Source of the DNA: an uncultured Clostridia bacterium
GTDB lineage: Bacteria > Bacillota > Clostridia > TANB77 > CAG-508
Reading direction: 5' to 3'
NCBI GenBank assembly: GCA_934122155.1
Contig: CAKOVX010000009.1
Span: 1-51,198 of the forward strand
Length of the DNA stretch: 51,198 nucleotides
In this document: positions 1 through 8,225 of the stretch, one piece after another
How positions within the stretch are numbered: the first letter of the stretch is position 1
Layout: each line of letters starts with the position of its first letter
Position numbers and translations under genes: made by a program
The notes under the pieces: model-generated
The model's input: only the letters and a program-made list of their open reading frames with translations
Databases searched by the model: none
What the model was told of the DNA's origin: nothing

Positions 1-430
1 TCTTTGTTCCTTCTGCTTTTACTGTTACTACATTTGCCCACTTCTTTTCATTCTCACTGTAATTATACCAATCATGCCCTGTATTTGTTACATCCGCTTT
101 TACCCATTCTGTTCCATTCCATTTTACTGGTATCATTCCTTTTTTTATATTTGGCTTATTTACCTCTCCATCCCAATATTTTGTATACTCTACTTCTTCT
201 ACTGCATCAGTATATTGCTTTAACACATCTTGCTCTTTTGAAGTTGCTGTATTATATTTTTTTAGTGCCTCATTTATATTTTTTATTATTCCATCATTAA
301 ACAACGCATTTAATGTTACTCCTGCTAATATTAATAGTACTACAATTGTTACTACTAATGCTATTAGCGTAATACCTGTTTGTTTTGAATTACATTTATT
401 AATTATTTCTTTATTTCCATTTAATTTCAT
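1..430 (-). CDS. Pilin-like secreted protein, 3' end cut by window edge
   Basis: Starts at the ATG at 430 behind a clear GGAGG (435-439) and runs off the left edge, so only about 143 residues are visible. A short basic leader ends in KQTG, followed by ITLIALVVTIVVLLILAG, the shape of a type IV prepilin N-terminus with cleavage after Gly. The usual Glu at mature position 5 is absent, as in many clostridial pilin-like (pseudopilin) proteins. The rest is hydrophilic, with a W-N-G-T-E-W-V-K type repeat region. Role in a pilus or secretion machine is inferred from the leader only. It sits about 40 nt below a terminator-like hairpin that overlaps a small upstream ORF, so its expression may be attenuated. 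Confidence 0.8.
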   Translation of the reverse strand, partial: MKLNGNKEIINKCNSKQTGITLIALVVTIVVLLILAGVTLNALFNDGIIKNINEALKKYNTATSKEQDVLKQYTDAVEEVEYTKYWDGEVNKPNIKKGMIPVKWNGTEWVKADVTNTGHDWYNYSENEKKWANVVTVKAEGTK

Positions 431-480
431 CTTGATTTTCCTCCTTTTGTTTTTACCTCTTAAAAAACACAAAAAACAGG

Positions 481-627
<147 letters not shown>

Positions 628-677
628 CTTGTGTTCCTCTTTCTCCTCTGTGTTTTTCTTTTGATTTTACTACAATA

Positions 678-706
678 ATGATATAATAATTTCTTCAATT
701 TTGCAA
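678..706 (-). promoter_or_regulatory. Candidate sigma-A promoter for leader ORF and pilin-like gene
   Basis: On the minus strand TTGCAA (701-706) and TATCAT (678-683) are separated by exactly 17 bases. Transcription would start about 45 nt before the leader ORF. Confidence 0.5.
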
Positions 707-746
707 TAGTCTATTGTTTTTTTCCTTTAAAAATTCTACATTTATT

Positions 747-1431
747 TTAATTTTTTATTAATAATTGCTTTAAATTTTCTTGCTCCTTATGTATATTCTG
801 ATAAATTTTCTTTTTTAATTTATATGTTTTTGCATTTTGTATGTTTAGGTACCATAAATATGTAAGTATTATTATAAATGAAATGTTATGTATGTATAAA
901 ATTGTTATTGATGTCAATATTGTCAACAAAATTACAGTTACATTTGAGGCTTTATTTATTATGCTATACGCTTCTTCTCTTCCGATTCTTAATTGTTACT
1001 ATTTCCTTTAATATCCTCCCACCATCTAAAGGGTATATTGGAAGTAAGTTAAATACCGCAAGCATTAGGTTTGCATATATCAAAGTTTCTTTTTGTATTG
1101 CAATATTTTGTGGCATAAAAAAAGCAATTATTGCAATAAATATGTTTACTAATGGTCCTGCAAATGCAATTGCTATTTTTTTTATACAAACTTCATTGCC
1201 TTTTTGTACCTTTGTATTATAGTCTTGTATGTAATTTTTAAATAATATTTGAAAACCTACTGGTGTTATTTTTATACTGCTTGGCTTTAACCCTAAGCAT
1301 ATTCCACATATTAGGTGCCCAAGTTCATGTATTAATGCTAAAATCATTATTAATGCATATATTTGAATTTGTTTAGTAAACCAAAATATAATTGCAAATA
1401 AGAAAATTTTCAAATCAATCTTTATACTCAT
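747..1431 (-). CDS. spoIVFB: SpoIVFB-like M50 intramembrane metalloprotease, +1 frameshift at CGG
   Basis: Membrane-embedded zinc protease of the site-2 family; in Bacillus SpoIVFB releases pro-sigma-K in the mother cell. HELGH (residues 35-39) and the LPIYPLDGG motif (near 130-138) supply the zinc ligands. The first frame stops at 964 after AAT CGG AAG AGA AGA AGC GTA TAG. Skipping the C at 984 gives Gly-Arg-Glu-Glu-Ala-Tyr and continues through a membrane segment to the stop at 747, making 227 residues and restoring the G-R-x-x-A-Y...S-N pattern usual after the DGG motif. An M23 gene of SpoIVFA type lies upstream, as in the classical pair, but 235 bp away. Product identity is fairly sure; the sigma-K role is inferred. 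Confidence 0.8.
981..984 (-). other. CGGA +1 frameshift site in spoIVFB-like gene
   Basis: Codon 150 in the starting frame is CGG (C at 984). Reading GGA from 983 instead continues the protein for 78 residues; without the shift a stop follows six codons later. Confidence 0.8.
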
Positions 1432-1458
1432 TTTTTCCCCTTTATATCAATTTTGTGT

Positions 1459-1615
1459 TGATGAAATATAATACTTTTTTCGTTCCATCCCTACTTCATA
1501 AGAAGGCGTAACAACAATTTTTTGCAAACATTTCCAATGATTTGAAAAAATTTAGTAACGCCTTCTAACTCGCTGGTCCCCACAGCCGTCACTACAAAAG
1601 TATTATATTTCATCA
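1459..1615. repeat. 157-bp nested palindromic element
   Basis: Perfect 20-bp terminal inverted repeats (1459-1478 and 1596-1615) enclose a second 9-bp pair (1501-1509 and 1558-1566) and an imperfect innermost A/T-rich pair. The element lies between the SpoIVFA-like and SpoIVFB-like genes and looks like a miniature mobile element or a large RNA hairpin. No transposase and no second copy are seen in the window. Confidence 0.7.
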
Positions 1616-1666
1616 CTCCAACTCTCATTTTTTTACGCAAATTTCCGACGCAAGATGCTGATTATT

Positions 1667-2650
1667 TTAAAAATTTAATATTAAGGCTGGATCAACAGTT
1701 CTATTATCTCTCCTAATTTCAAAATGCAAATGTGGACCTGTTGTATTTCCGGTATTGCCTGATAGTGCTATTTTTTGACCCTTTTTTATTTTTGCACCTT
1801 TTTTAACTAAAATCTTGCTACAATGTGCATAAATAGTTGTAATATCTTTATTCACAATTTTTACATGTGTACCATATTCCCCCTCATTTGATACTAAAGT
1901 AACTGTTCCTTCCATTGCTGCTAGTACTGTTGTGCCTACAACCACTCCCAAATCTATTCCAGAATGATCAGCAGATACAATTTCGTCTGCTTCTCTTTTT
2001 CCATAACCTGAAGTAACCTTTGCTTTTACTGGTAACTGCATGCTAAAATTCTTTTTTATGTATTCAGCATCTATTTCCATTTGACTTTTTTTAGTATTTG
2101 CATCAACTTGATTGTTTTCACTAGAGCTTGCCCCACCTATTCCTGTGGTTTCATTATTGGTTTGTTCATTGTTACTTTCAGTATTTTCTATATTTTGTAC
2201 ATTGGTGTTTTTTTCACTTTCTTCGTTGTTTAGTTCACTATTTACAGTTTCTGTGTTGGTTTGTTCATTATTTGTGATAATATTTAATTTATCTTTATTA
2301 TTTTGCCAAAATTCATTTACACTTGAAGATATGACTTCAAAATTTATATCATGGCTTAAAAATTCTTTTGTTTTATTTATTACATTTTCAGAAAATAAAT
2401 AATTTGCTTCTTTAATTAGAGAAAAAACCAAATAAATTAGCACACACAACAATATTTGTATAGCCATTTTTCTATACAAAGAAAACTGCCTTTTTTCAGT
2501 TTTATCTCTTACCTGAGAACTAGACATTCTAACATTATTATTATTTAATTTTCTACGATAGTATATTTCCTCTGCTCTTCTAATTCTTTCTTCTTGTGAT
2601 AATGTTCTTTCCAAAAAAATACACCTCTTCCTTTGTGGTTTATGTTTCAT
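1667..2650 (-). CDS. SpoIVFA-like membrane protein with M23 peptidase domain
   Basis: A charged cytoplasmic N-terminus is followed by one membrane segment (about residues 62-80), an Asn/Glu/Thr-rich linker (about 125-185) and a C-terminal LytM/M23 domain. The M23 zinc ligands look intact: H229 and D233 in HSGID, and H307/H309 in HLH. SpoIVFA proteins carry such a domain and regulate SpoIVFB, and the next gene downstream is a SpoIVFB-like protease, so a SpoIVFA role is likely. A cell-wall endopeptidase acting in the forespore envelope cannot be excluded. The ATG at 2650 has a poor ribosome site; a TTG at 2614 with AGGAAGAGGTG in front may be the true start. Confidence 0.72.
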   Translation of the reverse strand: MKHKPQRKRCIFLERTLSQEERIRRAEEIYYRRKLNNNNVRMSSSQVRDKTEKRQFSLYRKMAIQILLCVLIYLVFSLIKEANYLFSENVINKTKEFLSHDINFEVISSSVNEFWQNNKDKLNIITNNEQTNTETVNSELNNEESEKNTNVQNIENTESNNEQTNNETTGIGGASSSENNQVDANTKKSQMEIDAEYIKKNFSMQLPVKAKVTSGYGKREADEIVSADHSGIDLGVVVGTTVLAAMEGTVTLVSNEGEYGTHVKIVNKDITTIYAHCSKILVKKGAKIKKGQKIALSGNTGNTTGPHLHFEIRRDNRTVDPALILNF

Positions 2651-2678
2651 TTATATGTGAGGAAAAAGTGTTTTATTC

Positions 2679-3032
2679 TTAAAATATAAAATTTATTAAA
2701 ATGCTAATTGCTAAGCTGACCAACAGTGCTTGGTTTAAGGATTTCAGTCTTTTACATTTTTTGTTCAATTTTTGTATTGACTGGTTTTCTTTTTTATTTT
2801 TATTTTCAATTTTCGAGATATAGTCTGCAATTAACATTTGTGCTTCTTTAATTATATATTCTTTTGGATTTTTTAATTTTTGTATGTCAGAGTTGTTTTC
2901 TTTTTTATCTTTTGATGCAGGCTCTAATTTTGGTATTTTTTGATTTTCTTTTAATACAACTATTGCCTCTTCTACTAAATTAGATGGCAAATCTTTTAAC
3001 ACCACTATATTTTTTAAATCACCTGTATTCAT
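2679..3032 (-). CDS. Unknown protein with C-terminal membrane anchor
   Basis: Not recognised. The 117 residues comprise a globular-looking N-terminus (about 1-35), a Lys/Glu/Asn-rich coiled-coil-prone middle and a single C-terminal hydrophobic segment (LLVSLAISILINFIF), suggesting a tail-anchored or type II membrane protein. It sits 28 bp before the SpoIVFA-like gene and 54 bp after the yyaC-like gene, within a run of small sporulation-associated genes, so a spore role is possible but unproven. Confidence 0.6.
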   Translation of the reverse strand: MNTGDLKNIVVLKDLPSNLVEEAIVVLKENQKIPKLEPASKDKKENNSDIQKLKNPKEYIIKEAQMLIADYISKIENKNKKENQSIQKLNKKCKRLKSLNQALLVSLAISILINFIF

Positions 3033-3086
3033 TTTTTATTTTCCTTTCTTATGTTTATATTTCAATTTTTTCCATTTTATAATTTT

Positions 3087-3527
3087 TTATACAGATAACT
3101 CAAAAACAATTTCAACAATTTTATTAGCAACTTCATCCGCTAATTTTTCTATTTGATTAGTGGTATAATTAGGCATATATTCTTTTGAACCAATTACGGT
3201 TTTTATGTTTAAGTTTGCAGGCAAATATATACTATTGTTAAAAGCTTTACCTATTTCCATTCCTCCTCTATTTACATAGGTGTTTCCTATCTCTTCTTTT
3301 TTTCCAATAGCTGAATCTATTAAAATAATATGTGTTTTCTTTTCTATTTCATCTAAAAAACACATAGCATTTTTTAAATGTATTGGATTTTTCATTGTTC
3401 CATAAACACTTATTTCTGGGCTTAAGTAAAAGACCTGTTTAAGTTTATTTCCTACTCTAGGCCCAAATGAATCTGATATTATTTTATTTGTACCAGGGGG
3501 GGGATAAGTGTAACTCATTTTTTTCAT
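3087..3527 (-). CDS. yyaC: YyaC-like sporulation protein (DUF1256), short N-terminus
   Basis: Matches the YyaC/DUF1256 family, predicted to resemble the germination protease GPR: GTNKIISDSFGPRVG, a V-Y-G-T segment and an acidic I-L-I-D-S-A-I-G strand are the family landmarks. At 146 residues it lacks the 40-60 residues that usually precede the first conserved strand. That strand (normally hydrophobic, ending C-I-G-T) is replaced by YPPPGTN, encoded across an eight-C homopolymer (3496-3503). Either the N-terminus has degenerated or the C tract shifts the frame. Upstream is a small unknown gene ending 12 bp away. Confidence 0.7.
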   Translation of the reverse strand: MKKMSYTYPPPGTNKIISDSFGPRVGNKLKQVFYLSPEISVYGTMKNPIHLKNAMCFLDEIEKKTHIILIDSAIGKKEEIGNTYVNRGGMEIGKAFNNSIYLPANLNIKTVIGSKEYMPNYTTNQIEKLADEVANKIVEIVFELSV

Positions 3528-3539
3528 ACTCTATTTTTA

Positions 3540-3785
3540 TTAGTCTTTATCTAAAGAAATTACTATTTTTATATCTTTACTTTTTTGATATTTTTTTATA
3601 ATGTCTTCTGAAAAACCAGCAACTTCATTTGAAATAACTATTGTGTCATAATTATTTTTTATTAATTCTTTCATTTTGTTATCTGTTTGTTCTAAATCTG
3701 ACAAATAAAAAACATCAAATCCTAAAGTTTCTGGTAATCGAAAGCTCTTTTTATCTTGCTCATATTTAAGCCACGATATTTTCAT
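3540..3785 (-). CDS. Small unknown protein, possible Rossmann-like fold
   Basis: 81 residues, not firmly recognised. The second half reads YDTIVISNEVAGF followed by a helix and KIVISLD. This strand-helix-strand pattern recalls the V-type ATPase F subunit or other small nucleotide-fold proteins, but no ATPase genes are nearby. It precedes the yyaC-like gene in the same direction with a 12-bp gap and is probably co-transcribed. Start at ATG 3785. Confidence 0.55.
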   Translation of the reverse strand: MKISWLKYEQDKKSFRLPETLGFDVFYLSDLEQTDNKMKELIKNNYDTIVISNEVAGFSEDIIKKYQKSKDIKIVISLDKD

Positions 3786-3850
3786 TTATATCACCATTAC
3801 TTATTGTTTGATGTTTATATTTAAAATATTCTATTTTTTTAATTTTATTT

Positions 3851-4378
3851 CTAGCCCTCTTGTGGTGGATTTAATATCAATTGTATATCTTCATCATTTT
3901 TTAGTTCTTCTGATGCAATATATTCCTTTGCTCTTTTGTCTTGTTTTATTGCTGCTAATACAATTTCTTTGTCTCTTCTTAATCTATTACTTGCATATTT
4001 TAATATTAGTCCTTTATTTGTTACAGCTGCTAAAACAGCTTCTTTATCATCTCTTAATTCTTTTGATGCATAATATAATATCTGGCCATCTATTTTTAGT
4101 CCAGGTAGCATAATTTCTTTGTTTGCTCTTAGTTTTTCACTTGCATAACATGCTGTCCAGCCGACTCTTGATACTGATTCCATTACTATTTGTGCATTAT
4201 TTTTTAGTCTACTACTTGCAAATTCCAAAGATATTGGATTTTGTTTAACTGCCTCCATTACAACTTCTTCATCATCTTGTAATCTTGATGAGACTAGGTC
4301 TAATAATTTGCCATCTTGTTTTACCATATTTAAAACATATTCTTTATTGTCTGCTTGTTGTACATCAAATTCATCCAT
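3851..4378 (-). CDS. DUF4116 repeat protein
   Basis: 175 residues built from about five helical repeats of roughly 25-30 residues, each with the DUF4116 signature (L-x-Y/F-A-S-x-x-L-R/K-x-D/N-K-E-x-V-L-x-A-V/A). Function of the family is unknown; repeats of this type usually form protein-binding surfaces. Its ATG lies two bases after the stop of the reductase gene and its ribosome site (GGAGAAG) overlaps that gene's last codons, so the two are translationally coupled. Confidence 0.8.
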   Translation of the reverse strand: MDEFDVQQADNKEYVLNMVKQDGKLLDLVSSRLQDDEEVVMEAVKQNPISLEFASSRLKNNAQIVMESVSRVGWTACYASEKLRANKEIMLPGLKIDGQILYYASKELRDDKEAVLAAVTNKGLILKYASNRLRRDKEIVLAAIKQDKRAKEYIASEELKNDEDIQLILNPPQEG

Positions 4379-4380
4379 TT

Positions 4381-6552
4381 TTACTTCTCCATATTAACTA
4401 TCTTTCCATAGCCAATTCCATTTTCCTGCATTGTTTTTATAACATTTATAATATCTTTTGTATTTCCATTTTTTATTTGTACTATTGTAATATGTCCTCC
4501 ATTTGTTAAACTATGATACTTTGATTCTAATTTAATTTTATCTGCAATAGATATTTTAAAACCCTCTGGAATATGAAAAGAATTTGTATAGCGACTTTTA
4601 TCTGTTATTCCTTTTAGTTTTCCATAAATAGCTTGATCTAATTTTATAAATTTATTTGATATTTCTTCTTTTGGTGTTGCAACTAAATTAAAATTCAAAT
4701 TGTATTTTTCAGAATATTCATCACATTTTCTTTTCATAAATTCTATTATTTCAAGTCCTAATTTTTGAGCATTTTCTGATTCTCCTTGATGTTCTTCTAT
4801 TAAAGCTTTTAAGCATTCCGCTAATCCACTAAATCCAATATTTAAAATTCCATGTTTTAGTGCCTTTTTTAAATTATCATTATCTTTTAATCTTTCACTA
4901 TCTATCCAAACATTTTGCCCTAATAAAAATGGAAAATTATATATATTCTTTTTACATTGTATTTCGTATCTTTCTAGTAGTTGATCTTTTACTAAATCTA
5001 ATTTTTCTTCTAATTCGTTAAAAAAGCCATTTATATCAGTTTTATCATTTGAAACAATTCCATGTTTTATTCCCAGTCTTGGTAAATTTATTGATGTTGT
5101 TGATAATATGCCTCTTCCTACTGATATTGATTTGTTTGAGTCAACTATGTTTTCTAGCACTCTATTACCAATTCCTGTGTATGCAACTTCTGTATCATAA
5201 TCTCCTTGTTTATAGTTATCTAAATTAAATTCTGAATCTAAAAACGAAAAATTGATATTTTTTCTTTTTACTGCTACTGAACATGCCAATTCAAACAAGT
5301 CATAGTTTATATCTTTTTCATTATAGTTTGTACCATTTTTTATTTTGAAAATTGCTACTGGAAATGCACATTCTTCACCATTTCCAAGTCCGTTATTTAT
5401 TGCTTTCAATATTGATTTTGTTACCATTCTACCTTCTGGTGAAGTGTCTGTTCCAAAATTAATACACGAAAATGGTAGTCTATTTCCTGCTCTTGAGTGT
5501 ATTGTGTTCAAATTATATACAAATGATTCCATTGCTTGATCTGTTAGTTTTTTAGTTTTTTCAATTGCTTTATTATATGCAATTTTAAACATTCTTTTAA
5601 GCTCTTCAGATTCTCTACAATATTTGTCAAATATACTTGGTTCAAATTCAACTGTGTTTATTTTTTCTATTTCTCTTTCAATTCCATTTACAGCTATAAA
5701 TTTGTCAAAGTCTGTTAACTCTAAATAATCAAAAATCAATTGTTTCAATTGCTTTTTAAATGTTTTAATAACCCCTGACGCCATATAATAGTCAAATGAT
5801 GGTATACTTTGCTCACCATATTGATCATTTTGGTTTGCTTGTATTGCAACAGTTGCTAAACTTGAATATGAAATTATTCCATTTGGCTCTTTTATATAGT
5901 TATTTCCTATATAAAATCCATCATCATACAATTTGCTTATATCTATTTGGCATGAACTTGTAGTTCCTGTTGGAATAAAGTTCATTCCATGAATGTATAT
6001 ATCTCCATTTTCGTGTGCTTCTGAGAATTTCTTTTTCATCAAATATGTTATTGCAAATTGTCTTGAAATTGTACTTGCATATTGAAACATATTTCCCATA
6101 GTTGTTTCACTATCATTATTTTTCTCTTTTTTATTTTCTTCTATATTAGCTGATTTTAAGCCTAAGTTTTCTAGCGCTTTTAAAAACTTATGCTGTTTTT
6201 TTTCATCAAAAAATAGCTGTCTTGATTGTGCTCTTTTTTCACGATAACTTGCAAAAGCTCCATATACATCCTGATAGCCTGTATTTTTTAATTCTTCTTC
6301 TATTAGGTCTTGAATCTCTTCAATTTTTATTTTGTCAGAGTCTATTTTCTCTATTCTGCCTAACACTTTACTATATACTTTATTTACATCTGTTTCATTA
6401 TATTTGGCAGTTTTAGGGTCTTCATTTCCTACAATATCTCCAAAGCCTTTTTGAATTGCAAGTGCAATTTTTGCTCCATCAAATTCAACTTTTTTTCCGT
6501 CTCTTTTTACTACTATTTTTTTAGCAACTTTTTCTGGAACTTCAATTAACAT
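4381..6552 (-). CDS. nrdD: Anaerobic ribonucleoside-triphosphate reductase NrdD, lacking glycyl-radical domain
   Basis: Class III reductase large subunit: N-terminal ATP-cone (about residues 8-115), then the barrel with TTSSCQ and the long signature around SRAGNRLPFSCINFGTDTSP. Family members continue after the T-N-G-G and G-I-G-Y segments into a CxxC...CxxC zinc ribbon and the R-x-C/T-G-Y glycyl-radical loop, some 60 residues. Here the protein ends as GIGYGKIVNMEK and stop, so both zinc site and radical glycine are absent, although 723 residues are present. No nrdG activase is visible. It could be an inactive paralogue, need a separate radical subunit, or be truncated. The downstream DUF4116 gene starts immediately, so no lost fragment follows. 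Confidence 0.85.
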   Translation of the reverse strand: MLIEVPEKVAKKIVVKRDGKKVEFDGAKIALAIQKGFGDIVGNEDPKTAKYNETDVNKVYSKVLGRIEKIDSDKIKIEEIQDLIEEELKNTGYQDVYGAFASYREKRAQSRQLFFDEKKQHKFLKALENLGLKSANIEENKKEKNNDSETTMGNMFQYASTISRQFAITYLMKKKFSEAHENGDIYIHGMNFIPTGTTSSCQIDISKLYDDGFYIGNNYIKEPNGIISYSSLATVAIQANQNDQYGEQSIPSFDYYMASGVIKTFKKQLKQLIFDYLELTDFDKFIAVNGIEREIEKINTVEFEPSIFDKYCRESEELKRMFKIAYNKAIEKTKKLTDQAMESFVYNLNTIHSRAGNRLPFSCINFGTDTSPEGRMVTKSILKAINNGLGNGEECAFPVAIFKIKNGTNYNEKDINYDLFELACSVAVKRKNINFSFLDSEFNLDNYKQGDYDTEVAYTGIGNRVLENIVDSNKSISVGRGILSTTSINLPRLGIKHGIVSNDKTDINGFFNELEEKLDLVKDQLLERYEIQCKKNIYNFPFLLGQNVWIDSERLKDNDNLKKALKHGILNIGFSGLAECLKALIEEHQGESENAQKLGLEIIEFMKRKCDEYSEKYNLNFNLVATPKEEISNKFIKLDQAIYGKLKGITDKSRYTNSFHIPEGFKISIADKIKLESKYHSLTNGGHITIVQIKNGNTKDIINVIKTMQENGIGYGKIVNMEK

Positions 6553-6625
6553 TATTAGTCCTCCTTATTTTTTGCTGTTTTTATTATATATTTCATGCAA
6601 TTATTAGTCAAGAGAGTCACAAAAT

Positions 6626-6659
6626 AAACACATCCTCGTTTAATTCTGAGAATGTGTTT
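6626..6659 (-). terminator. Terminator after spo0A
   Basis: Arms AAACACAT (6626-6633) and ATGTGTTT (6652-6659) with an inner CTC/GAG pair lie just beyond the spo0A stop and are followed on the minus strand by a T-rich stretch. Confidence 0.65.
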
Positions 6660-6665
6660 TTTATT

Positions 6666-7484
6666 TTATGCAGACTTTAATTCAAGCCTTAATTTGTCGC
6701 TAATCATCGCTATAAATTCCGAATTTGTTGGCTTTCCTTTGGCTGCTGATACTGTGTATCCAAATATATTTTCAACTGCACTTTGCTCTCCTCTTCCCCA
6801 TGCAACTTCTATTGCATGACGAATTGCTCTTTCTACTCTGCTTGGTGTTGTATGATATTTTGCTGCAATCTCTGGGTAAAGTTGTTTTGTAATTTGGTTT
6901 ATTACATCTGTATCTTTAATGACCATCATAATTGCTTCTCTTAAATATTGATATCCTTTTATATGTGCTGGAACTCCAACTTCGTGAATGATATTTGTAA
7001 CTAGTGCTTCCAAATTTTCTTGATTTTTCTTTTTATCAGGAGCTATATCTATGTATTGTGATTTTATTTCTCTTGTAATAAGCCCTCCTTTGAATTGGGA
7101 TGGTTGGTAATTTTTTAATTCCTTCATTCTTTTTATAAGCACATTAATATCAAAAGGTTTTACAATATAATATTGTGCTCCTAAGGCTATTGCTTTTTGA
7201 GTTATTTTATCTTGTCCTACTGCTGACAAAATAATTGCTAATGGTCTTTTTTCCATTTTTGTTTCATTTAGCTTTTCTAAAACTCCAAGTCCATCTAGAT
7301 GTGGCATAATTATATCTAGTAATAAAACATCTGGGTTTAATTCTTTGGTCATTTCATATGCTTCATTACCGTCTCTTGCAATTCCAACAATTTGGATTTG
7401 TTCCTCCTTTTCTAAATAACTTGACAAAGTCATAGTAAAGTCACTATTGTCATCGGCCACTAACACTTTAATTTTTTCATCCAC
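6666..7484 (-). CDS. spo0A: Sporulation master response regulator Spo0A
   Basis: Transcription factor that starts sporulation once phosphorylated. The receiver domain (about 1-125) has the acidic pair D11/D12, the phospho-acceptor D57 in LLLDIIMP and K109 in IVKP. The C-terminal effector domain (about 155-272) carries the strongly conserved family stretch around the recognition helix (S-R-V-E-R-A-I-R-H-A-I-E) and the G-x-P-T-N-S-E-F end. Length 272, as expected. The start is GTG at 7484, eight bases after GGGGG. Single gene with its own promoter and terminator; the reductase gene downstream is separately placed. Confidence 0.98.
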   Translation of the reverse strand: MDEKIKVLVADDNSDFTMTLSSYLEKEEQIQIVGIARDGNEAYEMTKELNPDVLLLDIIMPHLDGLGVLEKLNETKMEKRPLAIILSAVGQDKITQKAIALGAQYYIVKPFDINVLIKRMKELKNYQPSQFKGGLITREIKSQYIDIAPDKKKNQENLEALVTNIIHEVGVPAHIKGYQYLREAIMMVIKDTDVINQITKQLYPEIAAKYHTTPSRVERAIRHAIEVAWGRGEQSAVENIFGYTVSAAKGKPTNSEFIAMISDKLRLELKSA

Positions 7485-7537
7485 AATCTTTTCCCCCTAT
7501 TTTTTATTTGTAAAATCTTTACATTTTTACTGTCCTC

Positions 7538-7566
7538 ATTATAATATGAAGGTAAAAATTTTGCAA
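7538..7566 (-). promoter_or_regulatory. Sigma-A promoter of spo0A
   Basis: TTGCAA (7561-7566), 17-base spacer, TATAAT (7538-7543) on the minus strand, about 50 nt before the GTG start. Confidence 0.7.
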
Positions 7567-7597
7567 TACTTTTTGGTAATTTTTTCCATTTTATTTG

Positions 7598-8215
7598 TTA
7601 TTTCTTTATATAAATTTCTTTTGTGACCTCTATATTTTGTATATTATATTGTTTTCTTACTGTTTCTTGTAGTATTCTTTGTTTTTGTTCATATGTTATT
7701 TGTATTTTGCAATCTATATTTTCACCATATTGAATATCTACAATATTAATATCATTTTTTTGACAATAATGTTGAAATTCTCCTAATTTATCATATTTTA
7801 AAGTTATTGTAGCTTCTTCTCCTTTTTGTATGTCAGCTATATTTGCCTGTTCTATCGCCTGCCTTGCTGCCTCTGTATAAGCTCTTACTAGGCCTCCTGT
7901 TCCTAATAAAATTCCTCCAAAATATCTTGTTACTACAACTAGGCAATTGACTAAGTCTGATTTTAAAAGTAAGTTAAGCATTGGTGCACCAGCTGTACTG
8001 CTTGGTTCTCCATCGTCACTTGCCCTTTCTATAATAGCATTTTTCTCGCAAACCCTATATGCAAAGCAATTATGTCTAGCGTCATTGTATTTCTTTTTTA
8101 TCTCTTTTATTTTATTTTCAGCTTCTTCAACCGATTCTATGTAGTATAAATTGCTTATAAATTTTGATCTTTTTTCTGTAAGTTCTGCTTTAGTATTGTT
8201 TGTAATAGTTTTCAT
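7598..8215 (-). CDS. yvyE: YigZ/IMPACT family protein
   Basis: 205 residues of the UPF0029/IMPACT family. The N-terminal domain (1-115) has K-R-S-K-F-I, ARHNCFAY, the DDGEPSSTAG loop and VTRYFGGILLGTGGLVRAY, all hallmarks. A C-terminal alpha/beta domain (DUF1949 type) follows. Bacterial members are linked to translation or ribosome-associated regulation, but the molecular activity is unsettled. It is followed upstream on the same strand by a flavoprotein gene ending 11 bp away, so the two are likely one transcript. Confidence 0.93.
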   Translation of the reverse strand: MKTITNNTKAELTEKRSKFISNLYYIESVEEAENKIKEIKKKYNDARHNCFAYRVCEKNAIIERASDDGEPSSTAGAPMLNLLLKSDLVNCLVVVTRYFGGILLGTGGLVRAYTEAARQAIEQANIADIQKGEEATITLKYDKLGEFQHYCQKNDINIVDIQYGENIDCKIQITYEQKQRILQETVRKQYNIQNIEVTKEIYIKK

Positions 8216-8225
8216 TTTTTACCTC

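Noticed and set aside
1496..1640. Small ORF inside the palindromic element, with a possible -1 slip at AAAAAA
   Set aside because: No ribosome site, and the apparent sequence likeness of its two ends follows from the inverted repeat.
1561..1650. CCG/CGG motifs in the spacer after the SpoIVFA-like gene
   Set aside because: They lie outside any supported gene, so they say nothing about decoding.
4378..4400. Missing reductase end recoverable by a frameshift or stop readthrough
   Set aside because: The bases after the stop encode the DUF4116 protein; no frame shows Cys pairs or the radical-loop motif, and there is no CGG there.
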